Part shown: positions 6,685 to 16,357 of the stretch, in pieces
Position numbering within the stretch: position 1 is the first letter of the stretch
Layout of the letters: each line of letters begins with the position of its first letter
Assembly (NCBI GenBank): GCA_024222395.1
Contig: JAAEPE010000837.1
Coordinates: 1 to 32,424, forward strand
DNA length: 32,424 bases
From: Myxococcales bacterium
GTDB taxonomy: Bacteria; Myxococcota_A; Polyangia; Haliangiales; Haliangiaceae
Reading direction: 5' to 3'
Position numbers and translations under genes: made by a program
Notes under the pieces: model-generated
Seen by the model: only the letters and a program-made list of their open reading frames with translations
Databases searched by the model: none
What the model was told of the DNA's origin: nothing

Positions 6685-8982
6685 ATGCGATTTGCCCAGG
6701 CACACAAGGTGACGACCTATGCTGTGATCATGAGCGCCTTCTTGGCAGTGGCAGTATCGGGCCTACTCAATCCGCTCGTCGTCATTCTCGCTCTAGCAAG
6801 CATTGCGGGCAGTTGGTTTTGGGAGCCTCCCAGAATCCGCTTTGAAACATGGTCGCTGGTTTGGACGACGTTGGCATCTCTCATCTTCGTCTACGAGGTC
6901 ATCAGCGTACTAGCGGGCTCTGAGATTCTCTTGGCTGGAGCGGAATTCCTCGTAACACTGCTCTTGGCAAAGCTCTACCACCGCAGAGAGAGCAAGGACT
7001 ACCTGCACCTCTACCTCCTGAGCTTCCTGCTGCTCACAGCGGGAACCGTTCTCAACGCCGAGGTAACCTACGGGTTCTTCTTCCTCTGCTACGTCGTGAG
7101 CTTCACCTGGGCCATGACCATCTTCCACCTGCGCCGCGAGTTGGAGAACAATTTCCTCTTACGTCACGGCAAAGAAGATGCAGCAGAACAAGTGCAAGTG
7201 CAGCGAGTCATGAATTCGAAGCGCATCGTCGGGCGCAAGTTCTTCATTGGCACCTCAATCGTCTCACTCACGATCTTCGCCAGCGCTCTGAGCCTCTTCC
7301 TGCTATTTCCTCGCATCGGCTTCGGCTTCTTCTTCGACAAAGGCCGAGGCGGCATCACAATGGCCGGCTTTAGCGAAGGTGTAGAACTTGGAGGACACGG
7401 CGTCATCAAGAAGGACACCACCGTCGTCATGCGAGTCGAAGTCGACTCTCAGTACGCCGGACGGCAGGCCCCCTATATTCACTGGCGCGGCGTAGCCTTT
7501 GACAAATACTCCAAGGGAAAATGGGGATACAGCAGCAGGCAAGAACCGAAGACCGAGCGCAAGGAACTTTCGGGCAAACGCTGGACCACCAACCACCTCC
7601 TCTACGACAAGCCGTGGCTCAAGGAGGCCGCTCTCGACAAGAGGCTCGAGGGCTCGCTGAAGCAGAACATCTATCTCGAACCCATCGGGAGCAGCGTGCT
7701 CTTTGGCGCATCGATGCCCCTGGCATTCGAGACCGAAATCAAGATCAACAAGACGACCGAACCAGGAAGGCATGACGCTATCCACCAGCATCACAATGCG
7801 GGAATCAAATACACCGTGTACTCGGACCCAAGGCCACCAAGAGCGGAATTGCTACGCGGAGCGGGAACAAAGCTCCCAAAGGGATTTCAGCGCTACCTCC
7901 AGCTTCCGGAGGAAATCCCTGTATGTGCCAACACGGCCACGTTGCCCTTGGGCGAGTGGCAAACCAGCGACATTTCAGGCGAGTGCCGAGTTCGAGAGTT
8001 GGCCCGGTGGATTACCAGGGATGCGACGACGCAATACGACAAGGCTCTTGCACTAGAGACGTGGCTGCGCAACGAGATTGGCTATACATTGGAGATGGAG
8101 AGTCCAGGCGCGATGGAGCCGGTCGAATTCTTCTTATTCGAGCGACAAGTAGGGCACTGCGAGTACTTCTCATCGGCCATGGCCGTCATGGCTCGTAGCC
8201 TCGGTATCCCCACCCGCAACGTCAATGGATTCCTCGGCGGCGAGTGGAACGAGTACGACAGTTTCATAGCAGTACGAGCAGGTGATGCGCATTCGTGGGT
8301 CGAAGTCTATTTCCCTGGCCAAGGATGGGTGACCTTCGATCCGACTCCCGCTGGAGAGGCCGATTTCTTGGGCCGCGGTAGCCTCGGATTCCTCGACAAG
8401 ATGCGCCGCATCGCCGATACCCTTCGTTTCAAGTGGTCTAGGTGGGTAATCGAATACGACCTCTACTCACAACTAGAGCTCTTCAAGAATTTTGGCTCGT
8501 CCGTCAAGAAGGGCGCGAATCAGTACTTCCGAGATCCACTGAGGCGTGCCAGCGCCTGGGCGCGGCGTCACAAGAGCGAAGCCGCAGCCCTCGTCATCTT
8601 CGTTGGGTTGCTCATCGGTATGATCTCATATTGGCGAAGTCGCAAGCGCGTTGAAGAAACCCTTGCTCCCAGGCGCGCGAATCGCAAACGAGGAGTTGTG
8701 ATGCGCAACTACCTTGCCACGCTCCGAGTACTCGCTAGGCGCGGATTTCGCCGCGATGATGCGACGACCCCCAGAGAGTTTGCCCGCGGTCTCGAAGCTC
8801 TTCGAGTTCCGGGTGCGGAAGACATGGTGCTTCTCACCGAACTCTACTATGAGGATGAGTACAGCGAAAAGGCCGCCTCCGTCGCAGACTCATCGAATGC
8901 ACGCGCAGAGGCTCTTGCCAGGAGCATTCAGAGTGCTCTCAAAGAGTCAAAGACGAATCGCCGGGGCCTCGCGCCCATCTAG
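6685..8982 (+). CDS. TgpA-like membrane transglutaminase (DUF3488/transglutaminase-core/DUF4129)
   Basis: A large (765 aa) membrane protein resembling Pseudomonas TgpA. About six N-terminal membrane helices (roughly residues 12-215, DUF3488 region) are followed by a periplasmic domain with a cysteine-protease-like transglutaminase core. The catalytic triad is visible: Cys492 in GHCEYFSSAMA, His536 in DAHSWVEVYF and Asp552 in TFDPTPAG. A further membrane helix (AALVIFVGLLIGMISYW) precedes a cytoplasmic tail with a DUF4129-like segment (RRGFRRDDATTPREFARGL). The ATG immediately abuts the DUF58 stop. Co-occurrence with MoxR and DUF58 suggests one complex spanning the inner membrane; the substrate is unknown. 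The gene ends convergently with cheB, with a 71-bp spacer. Confidence 0.9.
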   Translation: MRFAQAHKVTTYAVIMSAFLAVAVSGLLNPLVVILALASIAGSWFWEPPRIRFETWSLVWTTLASLIFVYEVISVLAGSEILLAGAEFLVTLLLAKLYHRRESKDYLHLYLLSFLLLTAGTVLNAEVTYGFFFLCYVVSFTWAMTIFHLRRELENNFLLRHGKEDAAEQVQVQRVMNSKRIVGRKFFIGTSIVSLTIFASALSLFLLFPRIGFGFFFDKGRGGITMAGFSEGVELGGHGVIKKDTTVVMRVEVDSQYAGRQAPYIHWRGVAFDKYSKGKWGYSSRQEPKTERKELSGKRWTTNHLLYDKPWLKEAALDKRLEGSLKQNIYLEPIGSSVLFGASMPLAFETEIKINKTTEPGRHDAIHQHHNAGIKYTVYSDPRPPRAELLRGAGTKLPKGFQRYLQLPEEIPVCANTATLPLGEWQTSDISGECRVRELARWITRDATTQYDKALALETWLRNEIGYTLEMESPGAMEPVEFFLFERQVGHCEYFSSAMAVMARSLGIPTRNVNGFLGGEWNEYDSFIAVRAGDAHSWVEVYFPGQGWVTFDPTPAGEADFLGRGSLGFLDKMRRIADTLRFKWSRWVIEYDLYSQLELFKNFGSSVKKGANQYFRDPLRRASAWARRHKSEAAALVIFVGLLIGMISYWRSRKRVEETLAPRRANRKRGVVMRNYLATLRVLARRGFRRDDATTPREFARGLEALRVPGAEDMVLLTELYYEDEYSEKAASVADSSNARAEALARSIQSALKESKTNRRGLAPI

Positions 8983-9053
8983 ACAATCTGACGACCAAGG
9001 CGTTGGGAGCGAACTCCTGTAGCTTCATCCTATTCTGAGGCGTTGGGCATCCT

Positions 9054-10097
9054 CTACAGACCTCGCACTGCGCCTACTAGCCGTGCGGCGACCTTCCCTA
9101 GGTCGACAACCTCACAGGCAGCGTCTCGTTTGACAGCCTCTCCAGGCATGCCCCAAACCACGGAGGATGCCTTGTCTTGCGCGATCGTATGAGCACCTGC
9201 ACTGCGGAGTGCGAGAAGCCCGTCCGCCCCATCGGCCCCCATGCCGGTCAGCAGTGCCGCAATACAGCGCGCACCTATGCTCGTCGCCATGGAATTAAAG
9301 AGTGGATCAACGGCGGGCATATGGCCATTGATAAGGCCAGATGCCCTGACTGTGAGTTTGTGAATCCGACCGTGTCCACTAACCGTCATTTGAAAGTCCC
9401 CCGGAGCCACATAGACGTGCCCTCGTTCAAGGCGCATCCCGTCTTCCCCAAGACACACCTTCATTGGGCAGATTGAATTCAACCTCTCGACGAAGGCAAC
9501 ACTAAAGGAAGCAGGCAGGTGCTGTACAACTAGTATGGGCGGCGAGTCGCTTGGCATCTCTGCGAGCACCTGCTTGAGCGCCTGCGTTCCGCCCGTAGAT
9601 GCGCCAATTCCGATAACGCACGCATTGTCACTACCGATAGACGTCGGTGCCGCGACAGCGACAGCCCGCGGCTGATTTGCTTTGGCTATTTGTGAGCGAG
9701 CCGCGGCGCGCACCTTTCGGCGAATTTCGTCCTGTACCAGGGTCACATCCCCTTCGGGTCCTCCGGCCCGTGGCTTTCCAACGAAATCGAATGCACCGAC
9801 CTCCAACGCTTCGAGAGTCTGTCGGCTACCCCGCTGGGTTAGAGAAGAAATCATGACCACGGGCATGGGCCGAAGCCGCATGAGATTCTTGAGGAAGGTA
9901 ATCCCGTCCATCTTCGGCATCTCGATGTCCAAGGTGATGACGTCTGGCTTGAGGCGTTTGATGAGGTCGCGAGCCTCGTACGGATCGTGAGCTATGCCAA
10001 CGACTTCAAAGGTGGAGTCGGATGAGAAGATGCCAGTCAGCATCTCACAGATAAGTGGAGAATCGTCCACGATAAGAACTCGAATTGCACTGGCCAT
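9054..10097 (-). CDS. cheB: Chemotaxis protein-glutamate methylesterase/deamidase CheB
   Basis: The adaptation enzyme that removes methyl groups from receptors (347 aa). The N-terminal receiver has the phospho-acceptor Asp57 in TLDIEMPKMDG plus the acidic pair DD near 11-12. The C-terminal methylesterase triad is Ser167 (GIGASTGG), His193 (VVQHLPASF) and Asp289 (GMGADGADG), each three residues beyond the E. coli numbering. It is the last gene of the chemosensory operon, 17 nt after cheD. The tail gene order cheR-cheD-cheB matches the P. aeruginosa Che2 cluster. No receptor-docking extension is apparent. Confidence 0.95.
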   Translation of the reverse strand: MASAIRVLIVDDSPLICEMLTGIFSSDSTFEVVGIAHDPYEARDLIKRLKPDVITLDIEMPKMDGITFLKNLMRLRPMPVVMISSLTQRGSRQTLEALEVGAFDFVGKPRAGGPEGDVTLVQDEIRRKVRAAARSQIAKANQPRAVAVAAPTSIGSDNACVIGIGASTGGTQALKQVLAEMPSDSPPILVVQHLPASFSVAFVERLNSICPMKVCLGEDGMRLERGHVYVAPGDFQMTVSGHGRIHKLTVRASGLINGHMPAVDPLFNSMATSIGARCIAALLTGMGADGADGLLALRSAGAHTIAQDKASSVVWGMPGEAVKRDAACEVVDLGKVAARLVGAVRGL

Positions 10098-10114
10098 ATT
10101 CCTACTTTCTCCTA

Positions 10115-10750
10115 CTAGAAGAACTCCACATCGTTGGTCTCCATGCGCTCCTTGCGGAGTCTACGGCGATACTCAACCTCTTCGGCGCACGTTCGGTGCT
10201 CCATGTGCTTTATCCAGACTTGCCCGGTGACAGGAAGGTAGCGGACGCTTCTTGCGCACCGTCCGCCAACATCCTCGGAAAGCACCGAAAAGCCCTCGTT
10301 CTCGAGGAAGCGGCGAACAAATGCCACATTGCGTGTTCCTACGGAACGGGCCAATGAGGCCCCACGTTTCTCTTCACCCATGACATCACCACCGCCGAAG
10401 ATCTTAACTTGCATGCGCCCCCGGATGGCACCGCGAGCCATTAGTTCGTTAATGAGGCACTCCATCGCGAAGTCACCGTAGCGCGCCTCAGACCCAGAGA
10501 GGCCGCCCCACATCCCCCGGCCGTTATCCTCCGGCGCTTCAGGCAGCATGAAGTGATTGATGCCGCCCACGCGCGCCTGTGGGTCACGTATGCATGCCGC
10601 AACACACGACCCCAAGACTGTGGTTATGAGTTGACTCCCCTGTGTGACGCAGTACCCCCCCGGGAGAACTCTTAGTACATCCCGTCTCGACTTGGGATCC
10701 CAAGACTCCGAATAAGACTCGCCTGCACTCTGCTCCGCGGAAAGCGTCAT
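10115..10750 (-). CDS. cheD: Chemoreceptor glutamine deamidase CheD
   Basis: CheD deamidates glutamines on receptors and in some systems stimulates a CheY-P phosphatase. The family catalytic residues are present: Thr43 and Cys49 in ITTVLGSCVA and His66 in GGINHFMLP, with the same spacing as Thermotoga CheD (T21, C27, H44). The FGGGDV and RNVAFVRRFL stretches are typical. At 211 aa it is longer than the minimal enzyme of about 160 aa. The extra C-terminus (WIKHMEHRTCAEEVEYRRRL onward) is charged and ends in NDVEFF, a tail resembling the end of the MCP/CheZ-like protein in the same operon. Its ATG overlaps the cheR stop (ATGA), so the two are coupled. Confidence 0.95.
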   Translation of the reverse strand: MTLSAEQSAGESYSESWDPKSRRDVLRVLPGGYCVTQGSQLITTVLGSCVAACIRDPQARVGGINHFMLPEAPEDNGRGMWGGLSGSEARYGDFAMECLINELMARGAIRGRMQVKIFGGGDVMGEEKRGASLARSVGTRNVAFVRRFLENEGFSVLSEDVGGRCARSVRYLPVTGQVWIKHMEHRTCAEEVEYRRRLRKERMETNDVEFF

Positions 10751-11604
10751 GCTGCTCGCCCGTTTGTCCAGGGAAGTTGATAGGTGTTCTTTGCGACGGC
10801 CCCTAGGTGAAAGTCCCCCCCAAGGAGCGACTCCGAATGCCCAATAAGTAGGAGCCCCCCAGGGCGAAGTCTCTGTTCGAATCGAGCAACCAAATTGAAC
10901 ATCAGCTCCTTATCAAAGTAGATCATGACGTTTCGACAGAAGATAATGTCGAACGGCCCATCAAAGGGCCACGGTTTGAGTAGATTGAGTTGGCGAAAGG
11001 TAATATTCTCTCGCAGTTCGGGGCGCACCAAGACCATCCCACTCTGCTCACCGGTTCCGCGAAGGAGCCACCGTCTCTTCTCAGTCTGCGTGAAGTTCTC
11101 TACCGCCTCTTCTCTGTAGACGGCACTCTCAGCAGTCGCAATGACTTTCGTATCGAGGTCTGTCGCAAGGAGTCGAATATCCCAACTCTGATCAAAAAAC
11201 TCCCCCAGGCACATCATGATGCTGTAGGGCTCTTGGCCAGTAGAGCAGCCTGCAGACCATATGCGCAGGCGCTTCTCACTCTTGTTCGCGACGATTTCTG
11301 GCAACAGCGTCTCGCGGAGGGCTTTCCACTGATGCGGTTCGCGAAAGAATGAGGTGACGTTCGTCGTAACGGCGTTGACGAATTCCCCCATCTCCCCACT
11401 ACTGGGATCCTCGAGAATCTTGATGTAGTCCTCGAAATCCGAGAGCTGCAGTTCACGTAGGCGTCGGACAAGACGTCCGTAGACCAGACGCTCCTTGTGA
11501 TCCGGAAGCTGGATCCCAATCTCGCGCGTCACCAACTCGGATAGATGTCGAAAGTGCGCCTTGGTGAAGCGAAACTCTCTACTTTCGTCGGTTACCACGC
11601 TCAT
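10747..11604 (-). CDS. cheR: Chemotaxis protein methyltransferase CheR
   Basis: An S-adenosylmethionine-dependent glutamate methyltransferase that methylates receptors. The start chosen is ATG 11604 (MSVVTDESREF) because GGAGAAGGA sits just upstream; a GTG at 11637 would give 11 more residues with less support. The N-terminal helical domain (residues about 10-85) precedes the SAM-binding domain with IWSAGCSTGQEPYSI, the acidic ATDLDTKV motif, and FDIIFCRNVMIYFD. The neighbouring soluble receptor ends in an xWxxF pentapeptide that fits docking to the beta-subdomain of a CheR of this type. The start is 63 nt after the receptor gene, and the stop overlaps the cheD ATG. Confidence 0.95.
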   Translation of the reverse strand: MSVVTDESREFRFTKAHFRHLSELVTREIGIQLPDHKERLVYGRLVRRLRELQLSDFEDYIKILEDPSSGEMGEFVNAVTTNVTSFFREPHQWKALRETLLPEIVANKSEKRLRIWSAGCSTGQEPYSIMMCLGEFFDQSWDIRLLATDLDTKVIATAESAVYREEAVENFTQTEKRRWLLRGTGEQSGMVLVRPELRENITFRQLNLLKPWPFDGPFDIIFCRNVMIYFDKELMFNLVARFEQRLRPGGLLLIGHSESLLGGDFHLGAVAKNTYQLPWTNGRAA

Positions 11605-11667
11605 CCTGTCCTTCTCCCCCAATTCGACATCGGCCACTCCTACGCGACTTTCCTAGCCGCAGTATCG

Positions 11668-13662
11668 CTAGAACTCCGACCAAGCATCCCCTGCGTCTGG
11701 CTTCGCAGCCCGCGCGGTGCGAGCCTGAGCGGGCCTTCGCGCTGCAGATCTGCCAGCTGGGGCCAACCGTGGTGCGACTCTTCGCTGTGCTGCAGGGGCC
11801 ACTCGCTCTGGAGTTTGCGCACCACCATCGGCGTCAAAGTACGACACTAGGTCGAGAAGGCCCTGGGCCTTCACATCCATAGCGCCACTCGTCGCAGCCG
11901 CCTCCTCAACCAGCGCCACGTTCTTCTGAGTCATCTCGTCGAGCTTCAGCACGGCCTGGTTGATTGCCTCGACCCCCGAGCTCTGTTCCTCAGAGGCGCT
12001 GGCAATATCCTCGACGATGCGACTGACTTGGTCGACCGACTTCACGATCTCGTTTAGGGTTTGCCCGGACTCATTGACCAGGCTCGACCCCTCCGCAACC
12101 TTCTCGACGCTATCTTGAATAAGCCCTTTGATCTCTTTGGCCGCACTCGCGCTGCGCTGAGCGAGACTCCGAACTTCCGAGGCGACGACCGCGAAGCCGC
12201 GCCCCTGCTCTCCTGCTCGGGCTGCTTCAACCGCAGCATTCAGCGCGAGAATATTTGTCTGAAACGCAATCTCGTCAATGACACCAATAATATCCGATAT
12301 CTTCTTGGATGCGGAGTTGATGCCCTCCATAGCGGAGACAGCTCGCCCCACCACCTCGCCGCCACGATTAGCAAGCTCAGATGCCTCGCGACTCAGGGTC
12401 TTGGCACTGGTCGCATTATTCGCGCTCTGCCTCGTCGTAGATGTCATCTCTTCAACAGCGGCTGCGGTCTCTTCGAGCGACGCAGCCTGCTCCTGAGTGC
12501 GGTTGTTTAGCTCCGTATTACCTCTGGAAATTGTGCTGGCCTCTGCGGAGAGTTCATTGGAAGTATGCATGATCTTCTCCACCATCTCGCTGAGGGTCTC
12601 CACACTCCCATTGAGCGACTCTTGCACTACCGCGAACTGCCCTTGGTATTCTCCATCCATGCTCTGCGTCAGGTCGCCCTCGGAAAGCGCATTGGCCACG
12701 CGAGAAATGGCTTCCATCGGGTCAACAATGGCGTCGACGAGACTATTTACCCCTTCACAGAAGTCCCGCATGAATCCTGTGAACTGAGATGTCTCTATGC
12801 GACGGTCCAACTGGCCTGCAACCGCGGAAGCAATGATGGTATCGACCTGCTCTTGGCCGTCGCGCTGATCGGTGACATCGGCCCACTCAAGAGAGCAGCC
12901 CACGTGCTGTCCAGCGAGGTCGAAGACGCCGCGAACGTTGATATCGAAAGTGAGTGGCCCAACCTTGATGTCAGATTGCCAAGGCAAGTTGGCTGGATCG
13001 CTTAGCAGACGACGTTGGTGGGCTGGGTTATTGTGGAACATATCGATGGATGCTCCCACGAGTCGCTCGACATCCAGGCTCGGGAAAAGCAGGCGCAACT
13101 CCCCAATGCGGGCATTCAGGAGGCTCTTCGTGGAGTCATTTACATAGGTGATGTTCATATCCAAGTCGGTCATCATGATCGCGGTGCGAGCATTGTCGAC
13201 GGCTGATTGGATTCGGAGAGTACGCAGCTCCTCTGCATGCTTCTCCGTGATGTCATCCCAGCTGAGGATCCACCCATCAACGCCCCCATTGGCGTCGCGG
13301 ATTCCCGCAACGTTGATGGCAATCTTGAGAGGCCCAACGGAAATCGTGGATTTGAATGGAAGGTTGGCGGGGTCGGCCAGTAGGTTGCGCTGGTGCGACG
13401 GCACCTTATGGAAGACGTCGATACAGGTTCCGACTATACGCTCCGCGCTGAAACCTGGATACAGTGCCCTTAGCGTGGTACTGTGAGACTCTAAGAGTCG
13501 AAGAGTCTCGTCGTTCACATAGTCAATCTCGAAGTCCCTATTGATCGACATCATCGCTGTCGTGGCTAGGTTGATTGCCGATTTGAATCGGTGAAGTTCA
13601 GCCCTAAGAGCTAGACCTTCGTCGCTGATGTCATTCTTGGCGTCGTATTCTGCGTTTGTCAT
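11668..13662 (-). CDS. Soluble chemoreceptor with two PAS domains and C-terminal CheR-docking pentapeptide
   Basis: A 664-aa methyl-accepting chemotaxis protein without membrane segments. Two PAS domains (about 25-150 and 152-268) are clear internal duplicates: both contain D[VM]FH, HQR.LL.DPANLP and KVGPL- or SVGPL-type segments and end in W.D[IV]T. A HAMP-like stretch (about 300-350, with [19 protein letters not shown]) leads to the signalling hairpin, whose conserved tip is [33 protein letters not shown] flexible Ala/Arg/Pro-rich arm (about 615-659) ends in AWSEF, which fits the xWxxF receptor pentapeptide that tethers CheR or CheB. The position between cheW and cheR parallels Aer2/McpB (ending GWEEF) of P. 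aeruginosa Che2. A cofactor (heme, flavin) or ligand is plausible but not shown. Confidence 0.9.
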   Translation of the reverse strand: MTNAEYDAKNDISDEGLALRAELHRFKSAINLATTAMMSINRDFEIDYVNDETLRLLESHSTTLRALYPGFSAERIVGTCIDVFHKVPSHQRNLLADPANLPFKSTISVGPLKIAINVAGIRDANGGVDGWILSWDDITEKHAEELRTLRIQSAVDNARTAIMMTDLDMNITYVNDSTKSLLNARIGELRLLFPSLDVERLVGASIDMFHNNPAHQRRLLSDPANLPWQSDIKVGPLTFDINVRGVFDLAGQHVGCSLEWADVTDQRDGQEQVDTIIASAVAGQLDRRIETSQFTGFMRDFCEGVNSLVDAIVDPMEAISRVANALSEGDLTQSMDGEYQGQFAVVQESLNGSVETLSEMVEKIMHTSNELSAEASTISRGNTELNNRTQEQAASLEETAAAVEEMTSTTRQSANNATSAKTLSREASELANRGGEVVGRAVSAMEGINSASKKISDIIGVIDEIAFQTNILALNAAVEAARAGEQGRGFAVVASEVRSLAQRSASAAKEIKGLIQDSVEKVAEGSSLVNESGQTLNEIVKSVDQVSRIVEDIASASEEQSSGVEAINQAVLKLDEMTQKNVALVEEAAATSGAMDVKAQGLLDLVSYFDADGGAQTPERVAPAAQRRVAPRLAPAGRSAARRPAQARTARAAKPDAGDAWSEF

Positions 13663-13707
13663 CTGATCTTCATCGTCCTTCTTGAGTATCCAGCCGCGAT
13701 TCGCATT

Positions 13708-14250
13708 CTACTTCGTCTCCTGAGAACCGGCATCTTCTTCGGTAAGAAGTCTACTTACTTCGAGCAGAATTATCAGTTTATCGTCGACGATCGCCAGTCC
13801 GGAAGCGAAGTCATTATCCAGGTCGTCACCTCCTATCTCGGGCGCATCCTTGATCATATCTGGAGTGAGACTGTAGACATCGGATACGGCATCGACCATT
13901 ATGCCCACGGCCCGTTCCTTGCCGCTCTTGTGTTTCACCTTGAGCACCACGATGCTCATGCGTGAGCGTTCGCCTTGTGCAGAGTCCATACCAAACCGCA
14001 CACGCAAGTCCACAACAGGAACGATAGTGCCGCGAAGATTGATGACGCCACGAATGTAGGTAGGCACGTTTGGAATCCGAGTCGTACTCGCCCTCCCACG
14101 AATCTCCTGAACACTCAGAATGTCCACACCATATTCCTGGTCATCGAGCATGAACGTTAAGAACTGTTCGACGTCCTCGTGAACCACCGTGGAGTCGCCC
14201 GCGACTCGCGTCGTAGCGTTCGAATTCCCCAATCCATTAAAGCCTTCCAT
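13708..14250 (-). CDS. cheW: Chemotaxis coupling protein CheW
   Basis: The adaptor joining receptors to the kinase CheA (180 aa). The start is ATG 14250, preceded by GGGGGAG; an upstream frame to 14331 overlaps the cheA end and gives a basic sequence unlike the family. The CheW fold is evident from QFLTFMLDDQEYGVDILSVQEI, the IRGVINLRGTIVPVVDLRVRFG core motif, and IGIMVDAVSDVYSL-like strands. About 35 N-terminal residues before the domain are polar and variable. It lies 13 nt after cheA and 45 nt before the soluble receptor gene. Only one CheW is encoded here. Confidence 0.95.
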   Translation of the reverse strand: MEGFNGLGNSNATTRVAGDSTVVHEDVEQFLTFMLDDQEYGVDILSVQEIRGRASTTRIPNVPTYIRGVINLRGTIVPVVDLRVRFGMDSAQGERSRMSIVVLKVKHKSGKERAVGIMVDAVSDVYSLTPDMIKDAPEIGGDDLDNDFASGLAIVDDKLIILLEVSRLLTEEDAGSQETK

Positions 14251-14263
14251 ATCTCTCCCCCTT

Positions 14264-16330
14264 CTAATGCAACGCTGCTTGCTGTGATGTGTTGAGCTGT
14301 CCCGTTTGCTCGCCCCGCCGTCTCTGGGCAAGGCGAATGAGGCCCGCCATGTCTAGAATCAATGCAACCGCGCCATCACCAAGTATGGTGGCTCCTGATA
14401 GCCCGGGAACGCGCTCATAGTTGGTATCGAGGCTCTTGACAACAACCTGCTGAATCCCAAGTAGTTCGTCGACGACGAGTGAAACTCTGCGGCCATCCCC
14501 TTCGACGACGACCACCATGCCGTCGTTCGACACGCAGCTCTTCGGAATCGAGAAGACTTCTGATACATGCACAAGAGGCAAGGCTTCTTCCCTGAAGCGA
14601 TAGACCTCAGAAGGCCCTGCGACCCGTGTAACGTTCGAGCGATCCACTTGCAGCGACTCCACGATATTGACGAGTGGGATTATGTATATCTCATCACCGA
14701 TGCGCACCAATTGACCGTCGATAATTGCCAGCGTTAGAGGCAATCGGATGCGGAAGAGGCTTCCCACGCCTTCCTCGCTGAAGACAGTAATGGCCCCGCC
14801 CAGTGATTCGATATTGCGTTTCACAACATCCATGCCGACGCCCCGACCGGATACATCGGAAACCTGTTCGGCTGTACTGAGCCCCGGGTGAAAGAGGATT
14901 TCCAGGATTTGGTCATCCGAGAGTTCGGCGTCAGCATCGACCACCCCCTTCTCAACTGCTTTAGACAATAGCTTCGCGCGATTCACTCCGGCACCGTCGT
15001 CGCGAACTTCGATGACCACGCTGCCCCCTTGATGAAATGCACTCAGCAAAATCGTCCCCATTGGATCTTTGCCAGCGGCCTCACGCACCTCCGGAGTTTC
15101 GATGCCATGATCCACGGAGTTTCGTACGAGATGCACCAGCGGATCGCCGATGTTCTCGAGCACAGTCTTGTCTAGTTCGGTTCCCTCTCCAGAGAGTTGC
15201 AAATCGATATTCTTGCCAAGCTGTCGCCCGAGGTCGTGAACGAGCCTGGGGAAACGAGCAAAGGTCGTTCCGATAGGCAGCATGCGAATTCGCATCACAG
15301 TCTCCTGGAGCTCTCGCGTATTTCGTTCAAGTTCGCCCAAACCGGTGCGAAGCTCTTCCACATGCTTAAGATCACTGTCCCGCTCGACCTGCGCCAGCAT
15401 CGATTGAGTAATGACTAGCTCACCGACTAGATTGACCAGACTATCGATCTTTTCCACGGACACTCTGATTGAGCTTGATGCCATTTGTACACTGGCCCGA
15501 GCCTTTGTCCGTGGCGGCGCCGTGGATGAAGTCTCTATCGTCTCCTGCGGCTCAGGTTCGGAGGCTACGACTGCATGCTCCGTCGTCGCCTCTGAGTCCT
15601 CATTGAGTGGCACAAGCTCAAGTTCGCAATCGTCGCCCTCCACCCATGAGAAGATGTCGCGAACGTCTTCCTCGGGGACGTCACCGCTAAGTTCGATTCG
15701 CCACGTGACACAAGACTGCTCGGGTTCGAAACTCTCGAGGCTAGAAGCCGCGTTGAAGTCGCTCTCGATCACCGTGTTTCCCAGCTCAGCGACTAAGCGC
15801 ATCAGCCTGTACGGGTCATTGCCTGATGCCATGAAGTGAGCAAACGGACGAAACACAAGTTCCCAACCTTTGATAGACGTGGGTGCCTCCTCCTCCACCT
15901 GAGCGTCCGATGATTCTTCCTCGGCCTCCGCGGAACCAGCGTCGAGAATGCGCTCGATTTCGAGACTCAGGCGTTCACAACGCTCTATGTCTACGAGTTC
16001 TGCCTCTTTGTGTGCAATGAGGATGCAGCGCAGGCAATCCACGCTTTCGAGGAGCAGGTCTTGCGAGTTCGCTTGCAGATGTCGCGCTCCCTCTCGCACC
16101 TGATCCAAGAGAGTCTCCATGACGTGGGACAGTCGTCCCAAATGCGTGAAGCCAAATGTTCCTCCTCCCCCCTTAATGGAGTGAATGGAGCGAAACAGGA
16201 GATTGACGAGTTCCTCGTCTTCGTCTCCGAGGCGCAGGTTGAGTAGCGCGCCTTCGGCGGCCGTGAGTCCCTCCGCAGCTTCCTCAAAGAAGGTGTCGAA
16301 GAGATTTCGGAATTTTGGATCCAAAGTCAT
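14264..16330 (-). CDS. cheA: Chemotaxis histidine kinase CheA
   Basis: The sensor kinase of the cluster (688 aa). P1 carries the phosphorylatable His50 in SIHSIKGGGGTFGF. A region of about residues 155-245 (GWELVFRPFAHFMASGNDPY onward) behaves like a response-regulator-binding P2 module, followed by an acidic/TSA-rich linker. P3 dimerisation helices (VEKIDSLVNLVGELVITQS) lead to the P4 ATPase with N-box HLVRNSVDHGIE, G1 DDGAGV and G2 GRGVGMDVV. P5 is a CheW-like domain to the C-terminus. The start ATG 16330 has AAGGA upstream. Phosphoryl transfer to the adjacent CheY and to CheB is expected. Confidence 0.95.
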   Translation of the reverse strand: MTLDPKFRNLFDTFFEEAAEGLTAAEGALLNLRLGDEDEELVNLLFRSIHSIKGGGGTFGFTHLGRLSHVMETLLDQVREGARHLQANSQDLLLESVDCLRCILIAHKEAELVDIERCERLSLEIERILDAGSAEAEEESSDAQVEEEAPTSIKGWELVFRPFAHFMASGNDPYRLMRLVAELGNTVIESDFNAASSLESFEPEQSCVTWRIELSGDVPEEDVRDIFSWVEGDDCELELVPLNEDSEATTEHAVVASEPEPQETIETSSTAPPRTKARASVQMASSSIRVSVEKIDSLVNLVGELVITQSMLAQVERDSDLKHVEELRTGLGELERNTRELQETVMRIRMLPIGTTFARFPRLVHDLGRQLGKNIDLQLSGEGTELDKTVLENIGDPLVHLVRNSVDHGIETPEVREAAGKDPMGTILLSAFHQGGSVVIEVRDDGAGVNRAKLLSKAVEKGVVDADAELSDDQILEILFHPGLSTAEQVSDVSGRGVGMDVVKRNIESLGGAITVFSEEGVGSLFRIRLPLTLAIIDGQLVRIGDEIYIIPLVNIVESLQVDRSNVTRVAGPSEVYRFREEALPLVHVSEVFSIPKSCVSNDGMVVVVEGDGRRVSLVVDELLGIQQVVVKSLDTNYERVPGLSGATILGDGAVALILDMAGLIRLAQRRRGEQTGQLNTSQQAALH

Positions 16331-16357
16331 GAGTGGAAGTTCCTTCGCGCAGCGGCC

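Noticed and set aside
8998..9047. Two copies of AGGCGTTGGG 40 bp apart between the transglutaminase and cheB genes
   Set aside because: Short, with no hairpin and T tract and no sign of a terminator or mobile element end.
14251..14331. N-terminal extension of CheW into the cheA 3' end
   Set aside because: The basic sequence is unlike CheW; GGGGGAG precedes ATG 14250.
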